15,514 nt of DNA, taken from CALCKU01 sp964571595. GTDB lineage: Bacteria > Pseudomonadota > Alphaproteobacteria > Caulobacterales > Maricaulaceae. Below the pieces are notes generated by a model. The model worked only from the letters and a program-made list of their open reading frames with translations, did not search any database and was not told the DNA's origin. Of the stretch, positions 1-8,560 are shown one piece after another. The DNA lies in NCBI GenBank assembly GCA_964571595.1, contig CAZNCJ010000056.1:1-15514 (forward strand). The letters are read 5' to 3'. The position numbers were made by a program, and so were the translations under genes. Each line of letters opens with the position of its first letter. The stretch's first letter is position 1.

Positions 1-3000
1 GTATGAGCGGGATTTTAACTCTGACCATGAGATTGTCAGACTGTCCCAGTTCAATTTCTATAGGTTCGCCAGGACGATAATTTGCTTTTTTATTCTCAGT
101 AACACTGATCTTATAAGACTGCGCTGACAGATCGTCGAAAGCAAATTGACCAAAACTGGTGGTATGAGCTTTTACGCCCTCGCCTTCACCAGAGCTGGCA
201 TCTAGCTTTAGTGTTACACCGTCAACGCGTTCTTCGCCCGTCGTAAACTCGCCGTCGCCATTACTATCGATAAAGGTAAAGCCTCTAATCTGTCCGCGCT
301 GCACAATCGGTACGGAAATATCTGTAATCTGCCCGTCAACAATCGAAACACGGCCGACAAAATCATCCGGCATAGCAAAGCCAAGAGGCAGGCTTTCATT
401 ATCAATCATAATCTCATGCACACCCTCTTTTATATTTTGTATTGTGAAGGCACCGGCTTTGGCGCTGCGAAGGGCAAGACCTGTCCCGCGAACTTGAATA
501 AGAGCGCGTGTTACACCGGGTTCGGCGTCTTGTTTGACGCCGTCACGATTTTCATCAAGAAAAACACGCCCTTTTAGAATGCCGCGTCCGTCTTCTGTGG
601 CTTTATATTTACGACTTTCATTAAACTCGAGGCGCCCGTCCAACTGTAGCCCAATACGCTGATTGCCGCGCAAATCATTACGATAAGCCAAACCGAGTGA
701 CATATTCCGGCCAAGAGGCACACGGCGACCTAGCGTCATAGACAAGAATTTGTCTGTACGCGACCCAAATACGCCGCCAGTAGATTGCAACACACCCAGA
801 CTGGCTTGCAAATATGTCTTCTTACCGAGAAGCTCACCAGAGTTGAAATTAGCAACGACACCGCCGCGCAAGCTTGTATTATTATTGTTTAAGCTCGCTG
901 TCGCGGAAGGTGTTATGTTCACCCGCGCTCGCTTGGGCAGAGGCACATTATAACTACGCGACGTAACTGTAACGCTGGCATTATCAAAGCGAGGCCCGTC
1001 TGCAAGTCGAGATTTTTCATATTGGGCCTGAACATTAAAATGCTCAAAGTCGCGAGATGCGCGAATACCGTAACGCCAACTATTTTCCGTCAAATCCTGG
1101 CTGGGTATATCTTGAGACTCAATATTTGTGAGAGGATCATTTGTATTGATATTAATAATATCTGACGGGCCTATGATAGGATCAGCGATACGCCGTGTCA
1201 GATGAGACTGTGACGCGCTCAGAGATAAATTTACGCCTGTATTTTTAATTGAGGTGCTAAAATTTGCGCCGTAGGTGACAAGATCTTGTCCGCTCTCAGT
1301 GCCTGTCACTAAGCCTGAGCGACGGACTTGCGCGCGTGCAGACACTGCTGGGCGTTCTAAGAACCCGTAATCCTTGCGCGGCGAAAACCTCACGGCGGCG
1401 CCGATAAGGGCTTCATCCGATCCTCTCTGACGTGTGTCTGGTTCAAATTCGTCTTCCGCGACGAGTTCATTATCATCAGTTAAAAGCGCAGCCGCTTCCT
1501 CGATTTGTTCCTCAACATCCAAATCAGTTCTTAAAAATTCTGCGCCCGTATATTCAACAACACCGTCAAGCGTGATATTGTCATTAACATCGTAACGCGC
1601 ATTTCCTGAAAAAGCGATATCAACAGCGCTTTCGCGTGCGGGGCCATTAAACACGCCGATATCTCCACGCGCATCCCATTGTAATTTCTTACCGCGTTTA
1701 CGACCAAGGCGTCCACTAATCGCGGAGAGAACCGCGACTTGATCATCATTTAATGTATCGACATTAAACGCAGCCCCGGCTTCCCATCCGTCAACACTGG
1801 CAAAACGCGCCCCGCCTGCCACACCGCCAAAATCAAAGCGTGTCTGGTCATCTGATATTCGTCTGGCGCCATTAACGGGTTGGCCGACTGCGGCTGCCCA
1901 GCGGCCTTTCTCGGTTTCTTTGACAGCCGAGACACCCCGAATACGGCGAATGCCGACCCCGTCTAGTTCACGGAAGTCGGCAGAATAATCCCCAACCGAG
2001 CCAGTAATCCCGTTGAGGTGGGCAAAATCAACGCTTAACCAGCTAGGTTCAAGCTCTTTTGGATTTGTCGGCAAGTCTGGGACTTCATAACGCAATCTCC
2101 CATTTATTTTGCCGGCCCTGAACTGTGCCTCGACTTGATTAAGACTGTCAGGCCCTAAGTGAAAACTCAGAGTTTCCGGGGTAAAAGGCGTATCGCCAGC
2201 GATTTCTTCAACATCGCCAAAAGGTTTGATAATGTCCTTCAATCGGCGGTCGAGGCGAATATCAATACGATTTGACCCGCCATTCACTTCGACATGCGTC
2301 CCCGTAAGGGCTTCCAAGGCGCTGACGGGTAAAAGCAGATTGATATCATCAATATAGGTAACATCTTTGGCGATACCATATGGGCGGTCACGCAGCTTTA
2401 TCAATCCAGTGTCCAGATTGAAGCTAAAGACAGCACTATCTTGGGCGCGCCTTACTCTAATCTCATTTGTACCGTCCAGCACTGTAACGTCATGGCCCAG
2501 TTCTTCAGCAATTGGCAACAAGGGTAAAAGCAGGACGGAACCGACTGATTTGGGCGCAGGGTTTAGATTGACGAGTGATATATCGTTTACAAAAATCTCA
2601 AAACCCGTGGCGACGCGCAAACGGGGATCAAGTTCAAAATCAAATTGATTGCTATCACTATCAAATTTCCCAGCAGCCCCGGACAGGACTGCAATCGCAT
2701 TGGGCGTAAGTAAGAAGCGCCCTTCTCTGACCTCACCAAAATGCTTGAGCTTACCCAGAGCTTTACCATTGGCTTTGACGATACCTGTATCGGTGTAAAG
2801 TTCCATGACTGCATTGTCTTGTGAGCGCCGCACAATCAAAGCCTTTAGTTCGCTGTCATATTCGAAATCATTATTGAGCGCATCGAATATTGGAATAGCG
2901 TTGACGTATAACGCCCCGTCTTCGCTGCGGTGAACCTCTGTACTCTCCAAGGTTTCACCATCCAGCGTGACTGTGATTGTCGCGTCTACTTCTGCAATGA

Positions 3001-3373
3001 GCGTCGTATTGATTATAATCTCTTCGACCGGCGGTATAGAGGCAGTTTTTTCAGTCTCTGAATCTGTCTTGGGCTCAGGCTTCGTGTCAGGATGCCCTTT
3101 AGCCTGATCAGCACTTGTAGCAGTTTTCGGTGTAACAGAAGAGGCTATAGAAACCGTCTTTACCGGAGTGCTTACAGTCTTCGGCGCAACAGGGCTTTCT
3201 GCAATAGAAGAGCTGGTGGATGAATTCACGGCAATAGGCGTGTGATTATCGTCAGCAGCCGCAAAGGATGAGAACAAGCTCATAAACACAATAAAAAAAC
3301 TTGCAAAAACCAGTCTAAAGCCTTGAATTTGCTCATTTTTATCAATTTTTGTGGAGTATGAGCGCCCTAACAC
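1..3373 (-). CDS. Large exported, probably outer-membrane protein with stalk-like repeats and SdrD-B/CarboxypepD-reg-like domains (C-terminus beyond the left edge)
   Basis: I read this frame by hand. It stays open for 1124 codons from a GTG at 3373 and leaves the window without a stop. The start is chosen because GGAG lies 8 nt upstream and because it gives a full signal peptide: a charged N-terminus, a hydrophobic stretch around residues 20-38, then SSFAAADD. A Ser/Thr/Pro/Lys-rich linker follows to about residue 115. Residues about 120-380 hold roughly four repeats that resemble copper-amine-oxidase N-terminal (stalk) or usher-type N-terminal domains, for example IDDINLLLPVSALEALTG. Residues about 395-925 are beta-rich with alternating polar and apolar residues, and include GDYSADFRELDGVG and SLGLAYRNDLRGNQRIGLQL, as in large outer-membrane barrels. 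Residues about 929-1005 (GRVFLDENRDGVKQDAEPGV) and about 1026-1110 (FIDSNGDGEFTTGEERVDGV) are SdrD-B-like Ig domains with Asp-rich, calcium-type loops. It could be an usher-like secretion protein or a surface adhesin; I cannot decide which. No frameshift was seen. Confidence 0.85.
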   Translation of the reverse strand, partial: MLGRSYSTKIDKNEQIQGFRLVFASFFIVFMSLFSSFAAADDNHTPIAVNSSTSSSIAESPVAPKTVSTPVKTVSIASSVTPKTATSADQAKGHPDTKPEPKTDSETEKTASIPPVEEIIINTTLIAEVDATITVTLDGETLESTEVHRSEDGALYVNAIPIFDALNNDFEYDSELKALIVRRSQDNAVMELYTDTGIVKANGKALGKLKHFGEVREGRFLLTPNAIAVLSGAAGKFDSDSNQFDFELDPRLRVATGFEIFVNDISLVNLNPAPKSVGSVLLLPLLPIAEELGHDVTVLDGTNEIRVRRAQDSAVFSFNLDTGLIKLRDRPYGIAKDVTYIDDINLLLPVSALEALTGTHVEVNGGSNRIDIRLDRRLKDIIKPFGDVEEIAGDTPFTPETLSFHLGPDSLNQVEAQFRAGKINGRLRYEVPDLPTNPKELEPSWLSVDFAHLNGITGSVGDYSADFRELDGVGIRRIRGVSAVKETEKGRWAAAVGQPVNGARRISDDQTRFDFGGVAGGARFASVDGWEAGAAFNVDTLNDDQVAVLSAISGRLGRKRGKKLQWDARGDIGVFNGPARESAVDIAFSGNARYDVNDNITLDGVVEYTGAEFLRTDLDVEEQIEEAAALLTDDNELVAEDEFEPDTRQRGSDEALIGAAVRFSPRKDYGFLERPAVSARAQVRRSGLVTGTESGQDLVTYGANFSTSIKNTGVNLSLSASQSHLTRRIADPIIGPSDIININTNDPLTNIESQDIPSQDLTENSWRYGIRASRDFEHFNVQAQYEKSRLADGPRFDNASVTVTSRSYNVPLPKRARVNITPSATASLNNNNTSLRGGVVANFNSGELLGKKTYLQASLGVLQSTGGVFGSRTDKFLSMTLGRRVPLGRNMSLGLAYRNDLRGNQRIGLQLDGRLEFNESRKYKATEDGRGILKGRVFLDENRDGVKQDAEPGVTRALIQVRGTGLALRSAKAGAFTIQNIKEGVHEIMIDNESLPLGFAMPDDFVGRVSIVDGQITDISVPIVQRGQIRGFTFIDSNGDGEFTTGEERVDGVTLKLDASSGEGEGVKAHTTSFGQFAFDDLSAQSYKISVTENKKANYRPGEPIEIELGQSDNLMVRVKIPLI

Positions 3374-3828
3374 GGATCCAACTCCATACGACGACGGCAG
3401 GACGCATCTAGTTCACAGCTCTCAACGAGCTCGACTTGAACTAACGACCAACCACCCCGTACGGAGTTGTAGATATCTACGCTTATCGGTGTTGTCGCCA
3501 TGTTAAATCTGAACTGCTGCTGCAGATCTATTTGGCGTGTACCGAGTTGCACTTTCTTTGAGAAAACCTCAGAAGCAATTGTATTTGCTTGATTTTTTGA
3601 GCTTTTTGGTGATTGCACCTCTAGGGGCAGTGCATGTTTGCACTCTCCTGCAATCCACCAGGCTTCATAAGCCTTCTGATCAATCATAAAAGCTGTGTCG
3701 CCATTTACGACATCCAGCACGAGTTTATCGCTTTGCGTCGTGGCTCTGCTTACACTTGATTGCGCATAACTCATAGCATACATGCAAAGCATGCATATCA
3801 TTGCTAGAATTATACGATAAAAAACCAT
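3367..3828 (-). CDS. Secreted 153-residue protein of unknown function
   Basis: I do not recognise a family. The N-terminus is a clear Sec signal peptide: a hydrophobic run over about residues 5-20, then a likely cleavage after MSYA or MSYAQ. There is no lipobox, so the product is probably soluble in the periplasm or outside the cell. The mature part is about 130 residues with four cysteines (C63, C138, C144, C153), enough for two disulfides; C153 is the last residue. It looks beta-rich and has no transmembrane segment after the signal. Its stop overlaps the GTG start of the large surface protein, so the two are very probably co-translated and may work together, for example as a periplasmic partner or accessory factor. 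It is too short for a complete two-domain pilus chaperone (usually over 200 residues). No strong ribosome binding site precedes the ATG at 3828; the upstream bases are A/T-rich. Confidence 0.85.
   Translation of the reverse strand: MVFYRIILAMICMLCMYAMSYAQSSVSRATTQSDKLVLDVVNGDTAFMIDQKAYEAWWIAGECKHALPLEVQSPKSSKNQANTIASEVFSKKVQLGTRQIDLQQQFRFNMATTPISVDIYNSVRGGWSLVQVELVESCELDASCRRRMELDPC
3382..3385 (-). promoter_or_regulatory. Shine-Dalgarno GGAG that decides the GTG start of the large surface protein
   Basis: GGAG on the minus strand lies 8 nt before the GTG at 3373, inside the last codons of the preceding 153-codon gene. The GTG overlaps that gene's stop (GTGTTAG), so translation of the two genes is probably coupled. 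The first in-frame ATG lies about 30 codons further in and would remove most of the signal peptide. Confidence 0.6.
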
Positions 3829-4026
3829 TTCTATATTTTACCAGTCACACCAAATTTGCGGTCTTTGCCGCTTAAGATGAAACTAACAGAAACGCGTTTA
3901 TATCCCCTTAAAATGCCACATTTTGCTCTTAACCATAATAGCCAGAAATATCGCTAAAATGGCCTGTTTTTAAGGCTAAATATTAACGCGGATAATTATT
4001 TTGAGGACAAAGATTAAATAGTCCGT
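3829..4026. other. Intergenic gap between guaA and the surface-protein unit
   Basis: This 198-nt A/T-rich gap holds the upstream region of the 153-residue protein gene and the downstream region of guaA. Several TTAA words and one exact TTAACCAT are present. On the minus strand a short GCCT/AGGC stem with a 7-nt loop follows guaA (around 3964-3978), but it is too weak to call a terminator. I see no open frame and no RNA gene in it. Confidence 0.5.
3929..3936 (+). promoter_or_regulatory. Candidate CtrA-type site TTAACCAT
   Basis: The octamer TTAACCAT is an exact match to the known half-site form of the alphaproteobacterial cell-cycle regulator CtrA. It lies about 100 nt upstream of the 153-residue protein gene. 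One such word on either strand of a 15.5-kb window is not surprising by chance; its place in a 198-nt gap before a surface-protein unit is what makes it worth listing. No consensus TTAA-N7-TTAA pair is formed: a nearby pair has 9-nt spacing. Confidence 0.3.
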
Positions 4027-5574
4027 TTATTCCCATTCTATGGTGCCGGGCGGCTTGGAGGTAATATCATAAACGACACGGTTCACCCCCCTGACCTCAT
4101 TTATGATGCGCGTGGCTGTTTCGCCGAGGAAATCATGGCTGTAAGGATAGTAATCAGCCGTCATACCGTCAGTTGATGTTACAGCTCTTAAGGCTAAAAC
4201 ATTCTCATAGGTGCGTCCATCACCCATAACGCCCACAGTTCGCACAGGTAATATTACTGCAAAAGCTTGCCATATCTCATTGTAAAGATTGTACTTTTTA
4301 ATTTGATCGAGATATATGGCATCTGCTTCGCGTAAAATGTCCAATCTTTCCTTTGTAATCTCTCCGGGACAGCGAATTGCCAGTCCTGGCCCTGGAAAAG
4401 GGTGCCTTTCGACAAAATCTTTATGCAAACCAAGCTCTTGGCCGAGTTTTCTCACCTCATCCTTAAACAGTTCTCGCAAAGGTTCAACGAGGTCCATGTC
4501 CATACGCTCAGGTAATCCTCCAACATTATGGTGAGATTTGATCGTAACAGACGGGCCTCCGTCAAATGAGACTGATTCAATGACATCTGGATAAAGCGTG
4601 CCTTGGGCGAGAAATTTCGCCCCGCCCGCCTTCTTGGCTTCACGTTCAAAAATATCGATGAAAGTCCCGCCAATAATTTTGCGTTTCCGCTCAGGATCAG
4701 ACACACCTTGGAGCAAATTTAAAAATTCATCGCCAGCGTCAACGTGAATAAGGTTCATGTCATAATGTTTGGAAAATAGCGAAACGACTTGTTCGCTCTC
4801 CCCTTTACGCATCATACCCGTATCGACATAAACACAGGTAAGTTGATCGCCAATGGCTTGGTGAATGAGCACGGCGGCGACCGAGCTATCAACGCCGCCA
4901 GATAACCCGCAAATAACTTTCCCGTCGCCCACTTGCTTTTGAATAGCTGCAATGGCTTCATCCTTGAAAGCCGCCATTGACCAATCCCCTTTAAAGCCCG
5001 CGATTTTATGTGTGAAGTTTTTAAGGATTTTTGCCCCGTTGACAGTATGGACGACTTCGGGATGAAATTGTACACCGTAAAAATCTCGCCCCGTATCTGC
5101 TATCGCGGCATAAGGGGCATTGCCTGAACGGCCAATAATTTCAAATCCGTCAGGAATTTTATTGACACGGTCACCGTGAGACATCCACACACGCTCGGTT
5201 TTCTCGAGCCCGTTAAACAAGATGTTACTTCCAAGGATTTCGAGATCAGCGCGGCCAAATTCTCGCTCATCTGAACTTTCCACAGATCCGCCAAGCTGCG
5301 CGCACATTGTTTGTTGCCCGTAACATATGCCCAAAACAGGTACGCCCAAGCTCCAAACAGCCTCATCCGCGCGCGGTGTATCCTTGCCTGTCACGCTATT
5401 TGGCCCGCCTGATAGGATAATGGCCTTTGGGTTATAGGCTTTTAACATGGCGGCATCGACACGGTTAAATGGATGCACCTCGGAATACACACCGGACTCT
5501 CTGACGCGGCGCGCGATTAATTTCGTAACTTGGGAGCCAAAATCAATAATCAATAATTGTTCATGCGCGCTCAT
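4027..5574 (-). CDS. guaA: GMP synthase (glutamine-hydrolysing)
   Basis: Converts XMP to GMP with ATP and glutamine, the last step of guanine nucleotide synthesis, in the cytoplasm. The product has 515 residues, the usual family length. The N-terminal class I glutamine amidotransferase domain (about 1-190) shows the oxyanion-type AIILSGGP, the nucleophile C84 in GICYGQQ, and the H171/E173 pair in QFHPEVV. The ATP pyrophosphatase domain starts about 205 with the PP-loop SGGVDSS at 225-231. The C-terminal GMP synthase domain ends in the typical KPPGTIEWE. The start at 5574 is preferred over an in-frame upstream start at 5646 because GGAG lies 8 nt before it (5583-5586), the N-terminus then matches the family, and the ATG overlaps the stop of the methyltransferase gene as ATGA. 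The extra 24 codons of the longer frame lie wholly inside that upstream gene. Confidence 0.97.
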   Translation of the reverse strand: MSAHEQLLIIDFGSQVTKLIARRVRESGVYSEVHPFNRVDAAMLKAYNPKAIILSGGPNSVTGKDTPRADEAVWSLGVPVLGICYGQQTMCAQLGGSVESSDEREFGRADLEILGSNILFNGLEKTERVWMSHGDRVNKIPDGFEIIGRSGNAPYAAIADTGRDFYGVQFHPEVVHTVNGAKILKNFTHKIAGFKGDWSMAAFKDEAIAAIQKQVGDGKVICGLSGGVDSSVAAVLIHQAIGDQLTCVYVDTGMMRKGESEQVVSLFSKHYDMNLIHVDAGDEFLNLLQGVSDPERKRKIIGGTFIDIFEREAKKAGGAKFLAQGTLYPDVIESVSFDGGPSVTIKSHHNVGGLPERMDMDLVEPLRELFKDEVRKLGQELGLHKDFVERHPFPGPGLAIRCPGEITKERLDILREADAIYLDQIKKYNLYNEIWQAFAVILPVRTVGVMGDGRTYENVLALRAVTSTDGMTADYYPYSHDFLGETATRIINEVRGVNRVVYDITSKPPGTIEWE

Positions 5575-6866
5575 TTTGCTTTCTCCATCACGGCAAAAAA
5601 GAAGCCATCTGTTTGTGTTGCTGCTGGCGTGAGGGTTAATGTGCACCCGTCCTCAGACCAAGGCTTAGGACCATCAACGCCAAATTTTTCTTCCCAAACC
5701 TCACCGGCCGATAAAAGTGTGAAATCTGGATTGTTTTCTAGAAACCCGTAGACTTGTCCTTCATTTTCTTCTGCCAGCATTGAACAGGTGACATAGAATA
5801 ACAGCCCTCCAGGACGTACAAAGTCCTTTGCCTGTCGCAATACGGTTTCTTGCTCTTTATTACGTAACTCAAGTGCGTCTTCACTCAGGCGCCATTTCGC
5901 ATCAGGTTTGCGGCGCCATGTCCCTACACCCGTGCAAGGCGCGTCGATGAGTACACGGTCCATCTTGCCTTTTAAGTCTTTCATGTTTTTCAGTGGTGGC
6001 TGACGGACATCCACAATCTCAACCCCTGCCCTTTGGGCGCGTTGATAAAGCGGCGCCAGACGTCGTTTATCAATATCAAAGGCATAGATTTGCCCTTGAT
6101 TATCCATCTCACCGGCCAAAGCCAGAGATTTGCCACCGCCTCCCGCACAAAAATCCATGACTTTTTCACCTGCTTTAGCATCAACCAATAAGCTAACAAG
6201 TTGAGAGCCCTCATCCTGAATTTCTACCCGCCCCGTCTGGTAGGCTTCTTCGATTTGTATATTTGGAAGTCGGCCATTCCCCTTAAGGCTTTTAATCCGT
6301 AATCCTATAGGCGATATGGCACATGGTTTTACGCCGTGATCCCGCAGGGCTTTTTCCGCGCTCGCCAAATCTGCGCGTACCTTATTGACCCGAATATCGA
6401 GCGGCGGGCGTTGCGTTAAAGCTTGCCCTTCTGCAATGGCGTCTTCGCCAAAATTATTCTCAAAAGCTGGCCACAGCCATTCGGGGACATCTGCCTGCAC
6501 CCAAGGCGGAGCATCATCCAATTTGATCGCGCCGTTTAAATTGGCGACTTCTTGATCGCTTAAAGCCTCTGGCGCGTGCTTATCCTCTTTAAAAGCAAAA
6601 ATGAGGCTATCCGGCGTTTCCTCACCTGAAAACACTGCCGCACCCATGGCTAATGCTCTGGGCGTATCAGCTCCCATTCTAAAGGCGATAGAGTTTTTAC
6701 GGCGTAAGGCGTCATGGACGTAATTGCCGATGGCAGAGCGGTCTTTAGAGCCTGCAAAGCGGTGTGCCTTACCCCAATCCCGAAGGGCCATTGACGCAGG
6801 CGTTTTGCGCTCGAGAATATCCTCTAAAACTTCTGCAGCGGCCTGGATACGTCCCCCCAATCTCAT
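5571..6866 (-). CDS. rsmB: RsmB/NOP-family RNA (cytosine-C5)-methyltransferase
   Basis: SAM-dependent methyltransferase predicted to make m5C in RNA, most likely 16S rRNA. Numbering is from the 6866 start (431 residues). About residues 1-110 form a helical NusB-like RNA-binding part (MRLGGRIQAAAEVLEDI onward). The Rossmann methyltransferase follows, with the SAM loop MDFCAGGGGKS near 237-247, DAPCTG with C311 (motif IV), and YVTCS with C361 (motif VI, the nucleophile in this family). Start: ATG at 6866 has AGGG 8 nt upstream (6875-6878), and MRLGGR is the N-terminus I expect for alphaproteobacterial relatives. An in-frame GTG at 6887 adds seven residues but has no clear ribosome binding site. 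The stop overlaps guaA as ATGA, and guaB ends 73 nt upstream, so it is the middle gene of a guaB-rsmB-guaA unit. The exact target site cannot be read from the sequence. Confidence 0.92.
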   Translation of the reverse strand: MRLGGRIQAAAEVLEDILERKTPASMALRDWGKAHRFAGSKDRSAIGNYVHDALRRKNSIAFRMGADTPRALAMGAAVFSGEETPDSLIFAFKEDKHAPEALSDQEVANLNGAIKLDDAPPWVQADVPEWLWPAFENNFGEDAIAEGQALTQRPPLDIRVNKVRADLASAEKALRDHGVKPCAISPIGLRIKSLKGNGRLPNIQIEEAYQTGRVEIQDEGSQLVSLLVDAKAGEKVMDFCAGGGGKSLALAGEMDNQGQIYAFDIDKRRLAPLYQRAQRAGVEIVDVRQPPLKNMKDLKGKMDRVLIDAPCTGVGTWRRKPDAKWRLSEDALELRNKEQETVLRQAKDFVRPGGLLFYVTCSMLAEENEGQVYGFLENNPDFTLLSAGEVWEEKFGVDGPKPWSEDGCTLTLTPAATQTDGFFFAVMEKAK

Positions 6867-6939
6867 AAAGCTTGCCCTATCAGACACGTAGAAGATTGAC
6901 GGTTTTGATCAATTTGAAGACCCGTCGTGATAAACATCA

Positions 6940-8397
6940 CTAGCTCGGCCTTGAATAATTAGGAGATTCGCGTGCGATTGTGACGTCATGCACATGGCTT
7001 TCGCGCAGGCCAGCATTGGTAATCCGTATAAACTCTGCGCGTTTATGTAAGTCTTTTATCGTCTTTGAGCCTGTATACCCCATAGCGGCTCGCACACCGC
7101 CAACAAGTTGATGCAAGATAGGCTCTACCGGGCCTTTATAGGCGACACGGCCTTCAACGCCTTCGGGCACAAGCTTCATGGAGTTTGAGACTTCTTTTTG
7201 GAAGTAGCGATCAGCCGAGCCGCGCGCCATGGCCGACACAGATCCCATACCGCGGTATGACTTATATGACCGACCTTGGAACAAGAACACCTCGCCCGGT
7301 GTTTCTTCCGCACCCGCCAGCATGGAACCAACCATGCAACTCTCAGCCCCAGCGGCTAAGGCCTTAGCCATGTCACCAGAATATTTTATCCCGCCATCAG
7401 CAATTACTGGCACTCCAGCTTTATGCGCCACGGAACAGGCATCCATAATCGCGGTTAATTGCGGCACGCCAATACCTGCTACAATGCGCGTAGTGCAGAT
7501 TGAGCCCGGCCCGATACCCACTTTTATAGCATCCGCTCCGGCATCTATAAGCGCTTTTGCAGCATTTGCGGTTGCGATATTACCCGCTATGATTTGCGTG
7601 CTGCCGAGTTCTTTCTTTAATTTTTTAACCTGCTCAATCACCATATTATTGTGACCATGCGCGGTATCTATTACAACCGCATCAACACCGGCATCCACAA
7701 GCGCCATAGCGCGCTCATAACCAGCTGGCCCGACTGTGGAGGCTGCTGCGACGCGCAGACGCCCCTGACCATCCTTACAAGCATTGGGATAGCTCTCGGC
7801 TTTGTCCATATCCTTGACGGTTATAAGTCCCACACAGCGATATTTATCGTCAACAACAAGCAGGCGTTCTATGCGGTGCTCATGTAACAATGCTCGCGCT
7901 TGTTTTTCTGTCGCGCCGACTTTTACCGTGACAAGGTTTGTTGTCATCAATTTAGAGACACGCTCATTTGGGTCAGTCGCAAATCTCACATCGCGATTGG
8001 TCACAATGCCGACAAGTTTGCCGTCATCTTCAACCACTGGAATGCCAGAAATATTATATTTGTCAGCAAGGGCTTTAAGTTCTGCGCGGGTTGCACTTGG
8101 CCCAATAGTCACAGGGTTGACGACCATGCCAGATTCGTAACGCTTCACTTTGCGAACTTCTTCGGCTTGTTCCTCATCACTCATATTACGGTGAATAACG
8201 CCAATACCACCCGTTTGAGCCATGACAATCGCCAGATTAGCTTCTGTAACCGTATCCATGGCCGCAGACACAAGCGGTACATTAATCGTAATATCGCGGG
8301 TAAACCGTGTCTTTATATCCGCATTAGCGGGTAATATGTCAGACGCGCGGGGCTGCAAAAGCACGTCATCGAAGGTTAGGCCTTCTCGAATCTCCAT
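6940..8397 (-). CDS. guaB: IMP dehydrogenase
   Basis: Oxidises IMP to XMP with NAD+, the committed step toward GMP, in the cytoplasm. The product has 485 residues, normal for bacterial enzymes. The N-terminus LTFDDVLLQP is typical. Residues about 93-205 hold two CBS domains, the regulatory nucleotide-binding module (GIPVVEDDGKLVGIVTNRD and RLLVVDDKYRCVGLITVKD). The TIM barrel carries the catalytic loop GIGPGSICTTR with C301, the phosphate-binding VIADGGIKYSGD and YRGMGS, and the flap ARGSADRYF with R392, R397 and Y398. The start is firm: AGGAG (8404-8408) lies 6 nt before the ATG. It is the first gene of the guaB-rsmB-guaA group and is divergent from the PqqB-like gene; 163 nt separate the two starts. 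All key residues are present. Confidence 0.98.
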   Translation of the reverse strand: MEIREGLTFDDVLLQPRASDILPANADIKTRFTRDITINVPLVSAAMDTVTEANLAIVMAQTGGIGVIHRNMSDEEQAEEVRKVKRYESGMVVNPVTIGPSATRAELKALADKYNISGIPVVEDDGKLVGIVTNRDVRFATDPNERVSKLMTTNLVTVKVGATEKQARALLHEHRIERLLVVDDKYRCVGLITVKDMDKAESYPNACKDGQGRLRVAAASTVGPAGYERAMALVDAGVDAVVIDTAHGHNNMVIEQVKKLKKELGSTQIIAGNIATANAAKALIDAGADAIKVGIGPGSICTTRIVAGIGVPQLTAIMDACSVAHKAGVPVIADGGIKYSGDMAKALAAGAESCMVGSMLAGAEETPGEVFLFQGRSYKSYRGMGSVSAMARGSADRYFQKEVSNSMKLVPEGVEGRVAYKGPVEPILHQLVGGVRAAMGYTGSKTIKDLHKRAEFIRITNAGLRESHVHDVTIARESPNYSRPS

Positions 8398-8422
8398 TGG
8401 AGTCTCCTACTTTTGCAAGCGG

Positions 8423-8451
8423 GGGTTATCAGTAAACGCGAAAAGGTGCAA
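8423..8451 (-). promoter_or_regulatory. Candidate sigma-70-type promoter for guaB
   Basis: On the minus strand TTGCAC (8446-8451) and TAACCC (8423-8428) are separated by 17 nt. The -10 box is poor but sits about 25 nt before the guaB ATG. This is pattern inspection only, and the guaB start could lie further up the 163-nt divergent gap. Confidence 0.3.
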
Positions 8452-8560
8452 AGAGAAAATGTATTCCAATGTGCTTTTCTATCCCTTTGAGGGCAAATAA
8501 TGCTAGATGTGTTACATTAGTGTCTCATAGGCATTGTTATCGGGGCCAGCAGGACGGGAG

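Noticed and set aside
214..405. Short open frames on both strands across 1-3300
   Set aside because: They are shadows of the 1124-codon minus-strand frame, which has no stop inside the window and is consistent throughout with a secreted multi-domain protein.
3964..3978. Possible terminator stem GCCT/AGGC after guaA
   Set aside because: The stem is only 4 bp with a 7-nt loop and no proper T-run follows.
5574..5646. In-frame 24-codon N-terminal extension of guaA
   Set aside because: It lies inside the methyltransferase gene and does not resemble GMP synthase; the ATG at 5574 has GGAG 8 nt upstream.
5447..5751. Plus-strand open frames antisense to guaA and rsmB
   Set aside because: They overlap firmly identified genes on the other strand and show no recognisable protein features.
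8399..8407. GGAG-N-CTCC inverted repeat and GANTC site over the guaB ribosome binding site
   Set aside because: The hairpin would be too small to hide the site, and a single GANTC pentamer is expected often by chance, so no regulatory claim is made.
8534..8560. TTG start at 8534 for the PqqB-like gene
   Set aside because: ATG 8561 has a better spaced AGGA, and the TTG start only lengthens an already long export signal.
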